Source of the DNA: CS1-C013 sp964347265 | GTDB taxonomy: Archaea > Aenigmatarchaeota > Aenigmatarchaeia > Aenigmatarchaeales > Aenigmatarchaeaceae | Assembly (NCBI GenBank): GCA_964347265.1 | Contig: CAYFXV010000025.1 | Span: forward strand, 1 to 8,880 | DNA: 8,880 bases | Direction of reading: 5' to 3' | Shown here: piece by piece, positions 1 to 5,500 of the stretch | How the letters are laid out: each line of letters opens with the position of its first letter | Position numbering within the stretch: the stretch's first letter is position 1 | The notes under the pieces: model-generated | Database searches by the model: none | What the model saw: the letters and a program-made list of their open reading frames with translations, nothing else | Told to the model about the DNA's origin: nothing | Made by a program: the position numbers and the translations under genes

Positions 1-2
1 AT

Positions 3-440
3 TTTAAAATTGTTCCAATATCAATAAATCCAATTTACTTTGATTTAGATACTTGTAAAGAAATAGGAACTAAAATATCTGAAGTTGCAACTTACTTAAG
101 AAAAAAAGTCTTGATAGTTGCTAGTTCTGATTTTACACACTATGGTTCTATGTATGGTTATGAGCCATTTGGAGGAAATAGTGGAGAAATTATTAAAAAA
201 GTGAAAGAAATGGACATGGAAGTTATTAATCATATTTTAAACTTAAAACCAGTGGATGTTCTGAAGACATGTAATGAAAAAAGATTAACAATATGTGGAC
301 ATGGAGCAATAGCTGCAATGCTTTTTGCTGCAAGAGATTTAGGAGCGAAAAAAGCAGAATTAATAGATTATTCAACTAGCTTTGAGGTTTCTCAAAATAC
401 TGGAGCTATTGTTGGATACGCTGGAATAAATATATTTTAA
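3..440 (+). CDS. MEMO1-family (AmmeMemoRadiSam system protein B) protein, 3' part
   Basis: The reading frame is open from the left edge, so the gene starts outside the window and about 145 C-terminal residues are visible. The segment SSDFTHYG followed by YGYEP is the hallmark of the MEMO1 family, a fold related to class III extradiol dioxygenases. A later CGHGAIAAML segment fits the conserved C-terminal cysteine region of that family. In many prokaryotes the gene travels with an AMMECR1-like gene and a radical SAM gene (the AmmeMemoRadiSam set), but the partners, if present, lie outside the window. The biochemical role of archaeal members is not settled. The gene ends tail to tail with the minus-strand Cys-rich gene, and both stop codons lie in one TTAA at 437-440. 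The GTG/TTG/ATG codons inside the visible part are not starts, because family-like sequence continues upstream of them. Confidence 0.85.
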   Translation, partial: FKIVPISINPIYFDLDTCKEIGTKISEVATYLRKKVLIVASSDFTHYGSMYGYEPFGGNSGEIIKKVKEMDMEVINHILNLKPVDVLKTCNEKRLTICGHGAIAAMLFAARDLGAKKAELIDYSTSFEVSQNTGAIVGYAGINIF

Positions 441-619
441 TTATGGTTGTAAACTATTTGTCTTTTTTTGTTTTCTGGGCAGTAATCTTTACAAAATTTA
501 GTATGTTTATAAAAACAACCAGTGCATGTATCTCCTAATGATTCTAACATCCCAAAAGCTAGTGCTCTTTTATCACTTTCTTCAACATCTCTGGATATAA
601 TTCTAGGTGGAATTTGCAT
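437..619 (-). CDS. Small Cys-rich protein (60 residues), unknown function
   Basis: I do not recognise a named family. The product is 60 residues: an acidic, helix-prone first half (IISRDVEESDKRALAFGMLESLG) and a second half with four cysteines at 32, 35, 43 and 47 in the pattern CX2CX7CX3CP, followed by a basic tail. The spacing would suit a zinc ribbon/knuckle or possibly an Fe-S site; the ligand is unknown. I chose the ATG at 619 over the upstream in-frame ATG at 643. The upstream ATG lies inside a good TATA box (641-650), which is about 26 nt before 619, and it would add a hydrophobic stretch (LIFVFFI) that is probably untranslated. Biased composition and a proper promoter argue that it is a real gene. 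It is divergent from gltX and convergent with the MEMO gene. Confidence 0.65.
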   Translation of the reverse strand: MQIPPRIISRDVEESDKRALAFGMLESLGDTCTGCFYKHTKFCKDYCPENKKRQIVYNHN

Positions 620-640
620 AATAAAAAATACAAAAATAAG

Positions 641-650
641 CATATAAAAT
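641..650 (-). promoter_or_regulatory. TATA box of the Cys-rich gene
   Basis: On the minus strand the sequence reads ATTTTATATG. Its centre is about 26 nt upstream of the A of the ATG at 619, the archaeal TATA-to-start distance, so the transcript is predicted to be leaderless. This box decides the start codon of the gene. Confidence 0.55.
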
Positions 651-705
651 TTTTTAACAACTAAATGTAGTAAAGATTAATAATTCTTATTTCAAATATT
701 AAGCT

Positions 706-2358
706 ATGAAAAACATCATAAAAAAGCATGTTCTGCTAAATGCTACAGAGTATAAAGGAAAATCTAATGAACAAGCTGTTTTAGGAAAGGTTTTAGCTGA
801 AAAACCAGAATTAAAAAAAGATATCAAGAATCTAAGAAAGAAAATTGCTAAAACTGTTAAGGAAGTTAACTCATGGTCTTTGAAAAAGCAGAAAAAAGAG
901 TTAAAGAAATTTGGAAAAATTGAAAAACCTAAAAAAGAAGAAAGAGAAGGATTGCCTCCTTTACCAAATGCAAAAATGGGAAAAGTTATTACACGTTTTC
1001 CTCCTTTTCCTTCTGGGGCTCTACACATAGGAAACATGAAAGCTGTTATTGTTTCTTATGAATATGCAAAAATGTACAAAGGAAAATTTGTTGTTCGCAT
1101 AGAGGATACTGATCCTCAGAAAATTAAAAAGGAAAACATAGATTTTATCAAAAAAGATTTGGAAGCTATGGGAATCAAGTGGGATAAATTTTATTTATGT
1201 TCTTCAAAATTCGAAAAACAATACAAATTAGCTCAAAAATTAATCAAAGGGAAAAAAGCTTATGTTTGTACATGTCCACCGCAAAAAGGAGCAAGAGGCA
1301 AGTACATTTCTGCAATTAAAAAAGAATGTAAATGCAGAAAAAATTCGGTTAAGAAAAATCTTGAACTTTGGAAAAAAATGCTTACTAAAAAATTTAAACC
1401 GATGGAAGCTGTTCTAAGACTTAAAACAGATATTAATGATCCAAATCCTGCTTTGCGCGATCCTGTTATAATGAGAATAAAAGAGGGGGAAAACCCAACA
1501 ACAAAAAAAGAACATTGGGTTTATCCTTCTTATAATTTCAATGTTGCTATTGAAGATCATGATGAAGGAATTACACATATTCTAAGAGGTACTGAACATG
1601 CATTTAATACAATTATTCAGAAAAAAATCTATGAAGCTCTTGGTTGGAAGGATTATGATCCTGTTACAATTAATTTTGGGTTCATGTACATGCCAGGAGA
1701 GAAAGTTCATAAAAGATTCATCAGAAATGCAATTGATAAGGGAAAATTTACTGGTTGGGACGATCCAAAACTTGGTCAATATGGATTGATAAGAGCTTTA
1801 ATAAGAAGGGGAATAAAGCCCAAGGCAATTAAAAATATGATAATAGAAATAGGAATCAAACCACAAACAATTATATTTCAATGGAAAAAATTATATACAG
1901 AAAACAGAAGAATAATTGATCACATATCTCCAAGATTCTTCTTTGTTGGAGAACCGATTGAAGTAAAACTTGATAAGATTTCGAAGAAAATCATTAGAGC
2001 ACCCATATTTCCTGGAAAAAGAAAGTATAGAAAAATTCCTGTAACCAAAAAAATATTTGTTGATAAACTAGATTTCATACAATATAAAAATAAGGAAATC
2101 AGGTTAATGCACTTCTGTAATATAATTTTAAATAAAAAGTCAAAAGTAACAAGCATAAGATTAAAAGATATTCCAAAGATTCATTGGGTTTCTTCAAAAA
2201 ATGTTAAAATAAAAGTCATTATGCCTGATGGGAAAGAAATAGAAGGGTTAGCTGAGCCTGAAATTAAAAAAGTTAAACCTGATCAAACTGTTCAATTTGA
2301 AAGAATAGGATTTGCAAGATGTGATAAATCCAAGTTATTTTATTTCTCTCATAAATGA
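706..2358 (+). CDS. gltX: Glutamyl-tRNA synthetase, archaeal type (class I)
   Basis: This enzyme charges tRNA(Glu) with glutamate in the cytoplasm; archaeal versions usually also charge tRNA(Gln), which is then amidated. The 550 residues begin with a basic N-terminal extension (1-90) and enter the class I catalytic core at RFPPFPSGALHIGN (97-110), where the HIGH motif reads HIGN. Two CXC pairs (C188/C190 and C208/C210) mark the zinc-binding insertion of archaeal GluRS. RGTEHAF (294-300) and GWDDP (350-354) are typical of the family, and RALIRRGIKP (363-372) begins the anticodon-binding half. The signature-2 loop (KMSKS-like, usually LSKR or LSKS here) reads KVHKRF (333-338), a notable deviation. 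Length is normal. The ATG at 706 is preceded by only a weak AT-rich promoter; the start is supported by the MKN...LLNATEYKGKSNEQAVLGKVL segment, which resembles the N terminus of archaeal family members. Confidence 0.93.
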   Translation: MKNIIKKHVLLNATEYKGKSNEQAVLGKVLAEKPELKKDIKNLRKKIAKTVKEVNSWSLKKQKKELKKFGKIEKPKKEEREGLPPLPNAKMGKVITRFPPFPSGALHIGNMKAVIVSYEYAKMYKGKFVVRIEDTDPQKIKKENIDFIKKDLEAMGIKWDKFYLCSSKFEKQYKLAQKLIKGKKAYVCTCPPQKGARGKYISAIKKECKCRKNSVKKNLELWKKMLTKKFKPMEAVLRLKTDINDPNPALRDPVIMRIKEGENPTTKKEHWVYPSYNFNVAIEDHDEGITHILRGTEHAFNTIIQKKIYEALGWKDYDPVTINFGFMYMPGEKVHKRFIRNAIDKGKFTGWDDPKLGQYGLIRALIRRGIKPKAIKNMIIEIGIKPQTIIFQWKKLYTENRRIIDHISPRFFFVGEPIEVKLDKISKKIIRAPIFPGKRKYRKIPVTKKIFVDKLDFIQYKNKEIRLMHFCNIILNKKSKVTSIRLKDIPKIHWVSSKNVKIKVIMPDGKEIEGLAEPEIKKVKPDQTVQFERIGFARCDKSKLFYFSHK

Positions 2359-2371
2359 TATATTTATTTGA

Positions 2372-2384
2372 TAAATTTATAATA
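2372..2384 (+). promoter_or_regulatory. Putative TATA box of the 2400-2927 gene
   Basis: The AT-rich run TAAATTTATAATA is centred about 22-26 nt before the ATG at 2400, suggesting a leaderless or very short-leader transcript. Its fit is moderate because the whole 41-nt gap after gltX is AT-rich. Confidence 0.35.
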
Positions 2385-2399
2385 AAATAAGTAGATATT

Positions 2400-2927
2400 A
2401 TGAAAAAATCTGCCATACTTGCAATTTGCGTAGGTTTAATTGTTTCTGTAATAGGCGTAATAATAAAGAATGTAATTTTAATTGTTTTAGGTCCAGTACT
2501 ATCCCTTTTACTTTTCCTTCTTTCATATATGGAAATAAAAAGAAGGAGAAGAAGGATTTTTCTTCCAGATGAAAAATATGAAACAATACTATCAATTAAA
2601 CAAAAACACTCGCTAAACAAAAAACATATTCTTACTGTTTTTATATACTTATCTATTAGTGTTATGTGTTTTGTAGTCATATGGTTTCTCTTGAACAATT
2701 ATTTGTATACACCTTCCTCTCTTTCAATGGAAAACATTATAAACAGTGGTTGTAAAGAATTAAGTGAGGGAATAGGAAAATGCAAAAAAGATCCATCTAC
2801 CATAATTGTTAATTTTGATGTAAATGAAGATGGAGTAACTGGAGGAGATGGTGATAGTTTATCAGCTCTTCTTAAAAATCAGAATTGTGTTGATGAATGC
2901 ATAAAAAGACGTTGCGGATGTTTATAA
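2400..2927 (+). CDS. Three-helix membrane protein with six-Cys, Asp-loop exterior domain
   Basis: I do not recognise a named family. The 175 residues contain two hydrophobic helices at about 5-22 and 24-44, a strongly basic loop (KRRRRR, 47-52) and a third helix at about 77-99. By the positive-inside rule the N terminus and the 45-76 loop are cytoplasmic, and residues 104-175 are outside the membrane. The exterior part has six cysteines (118, 128, 163, 167, 172, 174), enough for three disulfides, and an acidic loop DVNEDGVTGGDGD (140-152). That loop resembles the Ca-binding loop of dockerin or EF-hand proteins, with the last acidic ligand shifted by one residue. A Cys-rich tail ending CGC is, from memory, common in small exported proteins of DPANN-like archaea. 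It stands alone between gltX and the ribosomal operon. Confidence 0.75.
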   Translation: MKKSAILAICVGLIVSVIGVIIKNVILIVLGPVLSLLLFLLSYMEIKRRRRRIFLPDEKYETILSIKQKHSLNKKHILTVFIYLSISVMCFVVIWFLLNNYLYTPSSLSMENIINSGCKELSEGIGKCKKDPSTIIVNFDVNEDGVTGGDGDSLSALLKNQNCVDECIKRRCGCL

Positions 2928-2930
2928 TAA

Positions 2931-2945
2931 AAAAGATTTAAATAG
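2931..2945 (+). promoter_or_regulatory. BRE/TATA promoter of the ribosomal protein operon
   Basis: AAAAGATTTAAATAG is a strong archaeal promoter: a purine-rich BRE (AAAAGA) directly followed by the TATA element TTTAAATA. Transcription should start near 2966, giving a leader of about 28 nt that carries the Shine-Dalgarno site. Confidence 0.65.
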
Positions 2946-2981
2946 TTTACCAATAGAATAAAATAAATGAACTTATGAAAT

Positions 2982-2988
2982 GAGGTGA
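2982..2988 (+). promoter_or_regulatory. Shine-Dalgarno site that sets the L7Ae start
   Basis: GAGGTGA lies about 6 nt before the ATG at 2994. It overlaps the possible GTG (2985) and ATG (2988) starts, which therefore cannot use it. This favours translation from 2994. Confidence 0.6.
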
Positions 2989-2993
2989 TGAAA

Positions 2994-3314
2994 ATGGATG
3001 AAGATAAAATTCTACATGCTGTAGAAATTGCTAAAAATACTGGAAAAGTTAGAATAGGAACCAATGAAACAACAAAAGCAATTGAAAGAGGAATAGCAAA
3101 ATTAGTTGTGATAGCAGAAGATGTTCAACCCAAAGAGGTTGTTATGCATTTAATTCCTTTATGTGATGAGAAAAAAATTCCTCATGTTCAAGTTAAAAGC
3201 AAAATGGAATTAGGAAGAGCAGCAGGGATAGATGTTTCAGCAGCATCAATAGTAGTGATAAATGAAGGGGATGCAAAAAAGGATATTGAAGAAATAATAA
3301 AAGAAAAGGGATAG
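2994..3314 (+). CDS. rpl7ae: Ribosomal protein L7Ae / kink-turn RNA-binding protein
   Basis: L7Ae binds kink-turn RNA. In archaea it is a large-subunit protein and also a core part of box C/D and H/ACA guide RNPs and of RNase P. The 106 residues match the family over their full length: KVRIGTNETTKAIERG near residues 18-33 is the RNA-contacting segment, followed by LVVIAEDVQPKE and the hydrophobic LCDEKKIPHV stretch. In-frame starts also exist at 2985 and 2988, but the position of the GAGGTGA site favours 2994. It is the first gene of a tight operon with S28e, L24e and a dUTPase; the next ATG begins one base after its stop. The L7Ae-S28e-L24e order is conserved in many archaea. Confidence 0.95.
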   Translation: MDEDKILHAVEIAKNTGKVRIGTNETTKAIERGIAKLVVIAEDVQPKEVVMHLIPLCDEKKIPHVQVKSKMELGRAAGIDVSAASIVVINEGDAKKDIEEIIKEKG

Positions 3315-3315
3315 T

Positions 3316-3519
3316 ATGGAAGCAGTTCCAGCAGAAGTTGTACAATTGTTGGGAAAAACAGGAATAAAAGGTATAACTCAGGTTAGATGCAAGGTTTTGG
3401 AAGGAAAGGACACAGGAAAAGTTTTAATAAGAAATGTTATAGGTCCTGTTAGAATTGGAGATATTTTAATGCTTAGAGAAACAGAAATGGAAACTTCTGG
3501 ATCCATGGATGTGAGATAA
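3316..3519 (+). CDS. rps28e: Ribosomal protein S28e
   Basis: S28e is a small-subunit protein near the mRNA exit region, found in archaea and eukaryotes. The 67 residues contain the family core: VRCKVLEGKDTGKVLIRNVIGPVRIGDILML. The family usually ends in LLETEREA+R; here the tail is LRETEMETSGSMDVR, so the C terminus is recognisable but divergent. Length is normal. The gene starts one base after the L7Ae stop, and its own stop (TAA) shares an A with the ATG of L24e, which suggests translational coupling. Confidence 0.95.
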   Translation: MEAVPAEVVQLLGKTGIKGITQVRCKVLEGKDTGKVLIRNVIGPVRIGDILMLRETEMETSGSMDVR

Positions 3520-3692
3520 TGAAGTGTAGTTTTTGTAATGAAAACATAGAAGCTGGAACAGGAAAAATGTTTGTAAGAAATGATGGTAAAGTTTTTTATT
3601 TTTGTTCTAGCAAATGCGAAAAGAATATGTTAAAATTAAGAAGAGAACCTAAAGATGTTAAATGGGTAACAAAAAAGAAAAAAAAAGGTTAA
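3519..3692 (+). CDS. rpl24e: Ribosomal protein L24e (zinc-finger protein)
   Basis: L24e is a large-subunit protein of archaeal and eukaryotic ribosomes. The 57 residues start MKCSFC and contain a four-cysteine zinc site: C3 and C6 (CX2C) and C29 and C33 (CX3C, in FYFCSSKCEKN). The segments GTGKMFVRNDGKVFYFCSSKC and KLRREPKDVKWV are typical of the family, and the tail is a lysine run (TKKKKKG). The ATG overlaps the S28e stop codon by one base, and the stop is three bases before the next gene. Length matches archaeal L24e. Confidence 0.93.
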   Translation: MKCSFCNENIEAGTGKMFVRNDGKVFYFCSSKCEKNMLKLRREPKDVKWVTKKKKKG

Positions 3693-3695
3693 AAA

Positions 3696-4262
3696 ATGAT
3701 TCTAGGAATTGACAAGGTTCTGGAATTAATTAAAACAAAAAATCTGATAGAAGGATTAGATGAAAAACACCTTAATTTTGAAGGTTGTGGAATTGATATA
3801 AGAATCGGAGAACTCTATGAAATGGTTGAAGATGAAGGTTTTTTACACATAGAAACTAGAAAAACTCCTAATTTTAGATTAATTGCAAAATTTGAAAAGG
3901 GAAAACCAATTAAAATAAAACTAAAGCCTGGTAAAGTCTATTCTGCAACAACCATTGAAAAAATCAATACTCCTGAAAACCTATTTGGTTGGTTTATTCC
4001 AAGATCAACTTTGTATAAGTGTGGAATTGTTGTTCAGGGAATAAGAACTGATCCTGGTTATAAAGGAAAATTCTCATTTATAATGATAAACACCTCTAAC
4101 AAGGATTTTGAAATACAAATGGGAGCAAGAATAGCTAATATGGTTTTTCATAAAGTTGAGGGAAAAGCTAATTTGTATAAAGGACAATGGCAAGGTGGTA
4201 GAGCTTTTATACCAAAAGAAGAAAAACAAGTAAAACAAGTAAATTTCATTCAAGAAGAGTAG
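3696..4262 (+). CDS. dut: dUTP diphosphatase, archaeal dCTP-deaminase-like type
   Basis: The fold is that of the dCTP deaminase/dUTPase family, which removes dUTP or makes dUMP for thymidylate synthesis and keeps uracil out of DNA. Over 188 residues it shows CGIDIRIG (31-38), the substrate-loop segment IPRSTLYKCG (101-110) and TDPGYKGKFSFIMIN (118-132). D119 fits the aspartate needed for hydrolysis, whereas the glutamate that dCTP deaminases use for deamination (the E in the usual TLEL segment) is replaced by I129. With CGID, PRS and DPGY kept, this matches the archaeal dUTPase subfamily typified by MJ1102 rather than a true deaminase, although automatic pipelines often call such proteins dCTP deaminase. 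It is the last gene of the ribosomal operon, with AGGT a few bases before its ATG. Confidence 0.85.
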   Translation: MILGIDKVLELIKTKNLIEGLDEKHLNFEGCGIDIRIGELYEMVEDEGFLHIETRKTPNFRLIAKFEKGKPIKIKLKPGKVYSATTIEKINTPENLFGWFIPRSTLYKCGIVVQGIRTDPGYKGKFSFIMINTSNKDFEIQMGARIANMVFHKVEGKANLYKGQWQGGRAFIPKEEKQVKQVNFIQEE

Positions 4263-4318
4263 TCAATCGTCATTCTCTTTATTCCTCTTTTGTCGTAGTT
4301 ATGTTTATATTTAGACGA

Positions 4319-4328
4319 ATATATAAAT
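4319..4328 (+). promoter_or_regulatory. Putative TATA box of the TrmB-like gene
   Basis: ATATATAAAT in the 134-nt gap after dut. It predicts a transcription start near 4350 and a leader of about 47 nt. A second AT-rich element (GTAAAATTTTA, about 4368-4378) lies about 24 nt before the ATG and could instead drive a leaderless transcript. Confidence 0.4.
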
Positions 4329-4336
4329 TTCCTTGT

Positions 4337-4352
4337 CCTAAAATATTTTTGG
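4337..4352 (+). promoter_or_regulatory. 16-bp near-perfect palindrome, possible operator of the TrmB-like gene
   Basis: CCTAAAATATTTTTGG is self-complementary except at one symmetric pair (positions 3 and 14). It lies between the TATA box and the ATG, about where the start site is predicted, a usual place for a repressor site. Autoregulation by the TrmB-like product is possible but only inferred. The sequence is unrelated to the GATATAGCTAT sites found downstream. Confidence 0.4.
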
Positions 4353-4396
4353 GCAGTATTAAAATCGTAAAATTTTAGAGTGATTAGTGTGAAAAA

Positions 4397-5161
4397 ATGT
4401 TGAGAGAAAATTTAATAACTGGCCTTAGAGAGTTTGGCTTAAGTGAATACGAAGCCAAAGCTTACCTAGCATTAAGTCTCCACGGCCCCTTAACTGCTTC
4501 TGGTGTTGCTGAAAAAGGCAAGATACCTCAATCAAAAGTTTATGGAATATTAAGATCATTGTCTAAAAAATTCCTAACAGAATCATGGAATGGAAAACCA
4601 TTAAAATTTAAATCAATAGAACCTTCAATTGGCTTGAAAAAGGTTTTAGAAAGAAAAAGAATGAGAATAGAAAATCTAAAAGAGAAATCACAATTAATAT
4701 TAGACCAAATAAAACCATTAAAAGGTTTTGAAACAGAGAGTTTTGGTTTATGGTCTTCTAGCGGTAAACTTGCATGCATGGAAAAAGCTGCAGAAATGCT
4801 GGATAGAGCTAAAAAATTTGGTTTTGCCACAACTTCCAGATTTTCCAGATATCCTCCTTTAGATCATGCTTATGTTTCTGCTCTAAAAAAAGGTATTAAA
4901 ATAAAAATGCTTGGGACATCTAAATTGGATCAAGCAAGAATAGCTAGAGCAACATGGTATTCTAAGCAAGGAGCAGAAATAAGGATTTTAGAAATGGAGG
5001 TTCATCCCATAATAGGTATAATCGATAATAAAGAGGTTTCTTTCAGACTTGATAATTCAGATACTCCAGACATGATATGGAGCAATAATCCTGCTCTAAT
5101 AAATGTTTTTAAAATTTATTTTGAAGAATTGTGGAAAAAAGGAAAAAAGTTTAAAGTTTAG
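4397..5161 (+). CDS. TrmB-family transcriptional regulator
   Basis: TrmB-family proteins are archaeal regulators, many of them sensing sugars. The 254 residues begin with a winged helix-turn-helix (about 6-62): LREFGLSEYEAKAYLAL, then LTASGVAEKGKIPQSKVYGILRSL, the typical TrmB recognition helix region. A charged, coiled-coil-like linker follows (about 78-106). The C-terminal part (115-250) resembles the phospholipase-D-like domain of short TrmB proteins, with ALKKGIKIKML, GAEIRILEME and GIIDNKEVSFRL. No sugar-binding domain of the long TrmB type is visible, so the ligand cannot be predicted. The ATG at 4397 is the only good start; an in-frame stop precedes it closely. A palindrome lies in its leader. 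Its stop codon lies inside one of the TTTAGCTAT-type sites that precede the next operon. Confidence 0.88.
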   Translation: MLRENLITGLREFGLSEYEAKAYLALSLHGPLTASGVAEKGKIPQSKVYGILRSLSKKFLTESWNGKPLKFKSIEPSIGLKKVLERKRMRIENLKEKSQLILDQIKPLKGFETESFGLWSSSGKLACMEKAAEMLDRAKKFGFATTSRFSRYPPLDHAYVSALKKGIKIKMLGTSKLDQARIARATWYSKQGAEIRILEMEVHPIIGIIDNKEVSFRLDNSDTPDMIWSNNPALINVFKIYFEELWKKGKKFKV

Positions 5162-5172
5162 CTATTGCTAAA
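5157..5172 (+). promoter_or_regulatory. Shared operator-like site 1 (distal site of the winged-helix/V4R operon)
   Basis: TTTAGCTATTGCTAAA differs at one base from the perfect palindrome TTTAGCTATAGCTAAA at 7294-7309. It overlaps the TAG stop of the TrmB-like gene and is about 64 nt upstream of the winged-helix start. Confidence 0.5.
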
Positions 5173-5189
5173 TAAATTCTTAATATATT

Positions 5190-5207
5190 TTTAGATATAG
5201 CTATAAA
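5190..5207 (+). promoter_or_regulatory. Shared operator-like site 2, overlapping the TATA box of the winged-helix gene
   Basis: TTTAGATATAGCTATAAA. Its reverse complement recurs with one mismatch at 7325-7342 (prenyltransferase promoter), and its core GATATAGCTAT recurs exactly on the minus strand at the reductase promoter (7277-7287). The 3' end merges with the TATA element. Confidence 0.6.
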
Positions 5208-5213
5208 TATATA
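5201..5213 (+). promoter_or_regulatory. TATA box of the winged-helix/V4R operon
   Basis: CTATAAATATATA is centred about 26-30 nt before the ATG at 5236, so the mRNA is probably leaderless or nearly so. A GGAG at 5218-5221 is 14 nt from the ATG, too far to act as a usual Shine-Dalgarno site. Confidence 0.5.
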
Positions 5214-5235
5214 ATAAGGAGTTTCATATATTATT

Positions 5236-5496
5236 ATGGAAAAGTTGAGAGATAGAATGATGGTTATTATAGAAGAACATTGGCCAGTGAGTGTTACAGA
5301 AATTGCAAAACACTTGGGAATTTTTAAAAAAGGTATGAACGAGAAAAAGAGGAAAGCTGCAATTGGAAAGATTATTTATCATGTTAAAAGATTGAAAGAA
5401 GGAGAAAAGGTTAGGACCAAAAAAATTGGTCAGACTGTTATTATTTGGCCACATGATATTGAAAAATTGAGAGTTGTACATGAGATGTTGAGGTGA
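5236..5496 (+). CDS. Small winged-helix DNA-binding protein
   Basis: The 86 residues look like a stand-alone winged helix. Helix 1 is about 2-14 (KLRDRMMVIIEEH). SVTEIAKHLGI (19-29) is a classic helix-turn-helix first helix, and the basic helix KAAIGKIIYHVKRLKEG (about 40-56) is the likely recognition helix. KVRTKKIGQTVIIWP (58-72) is the wing, followed by a short C-terminal helix. There is no ligand-binding domain, so signal input would have to come from a partner. The obvious candidate is the V4R protein, whose Shine-Dalgarno site (GAGGTGA) contains this gene's stop codon. The two sites upstream suggest autoregulation. It is a DNA-binding protein by pattern only; the exact family is not identified. 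Confidence 0.75.
   Translation: MEKLRDRMMVIIEEHWPVSVTEIAKHLGIFKKGMNEKKRKAAIGKIIYHVKRLKEGEKVRTKKIGQTVIIWPHDIEKLRVVHEMLR
5490..5496 (+). promoter_or_regulatory. Shine-Dalgarno site of the V4R gene, containing the upstream stop codon
   Basis: GAGGTGA, four bases before the ATG at 5501. The TGA is the stop codon of the winged-helix gene, so translation of the two genes is likely coupled. It is the same heptamer as at L7Ae. Confidence 0.65.
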
Positions 5497-5500
5497 AAAG

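Noticed and set aside
699..1037. Minus-strand open frame of 112 residues opposite gltX
   Set aside because: It lies within the start of gltX, its product is Phe/Ser-rich low-complexity sequence of the antisense type, and it has no family motif.
2273..2698. Minus-strand open frame of 141 residues across the gltX end and the membrane gene
   Set aside because: It runs antisense to two better-supported genes and its hydrophobic content mirrors the membrane protein on the plus strand.
4263..4396. Possible small RNA or riboswitch in the gap before the TrmB-like gene
   Set aside because: Apart from the TATA elements and the 16-bp palindrome I see no stable hairpin, box C/D signature or conserved aptamer pattern.
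4540..4830. Minus-strand open frame inside the TrmB-like gene
   Set aside because: Antisense shadow of a clearly conserved gene, with no promoter or motif.
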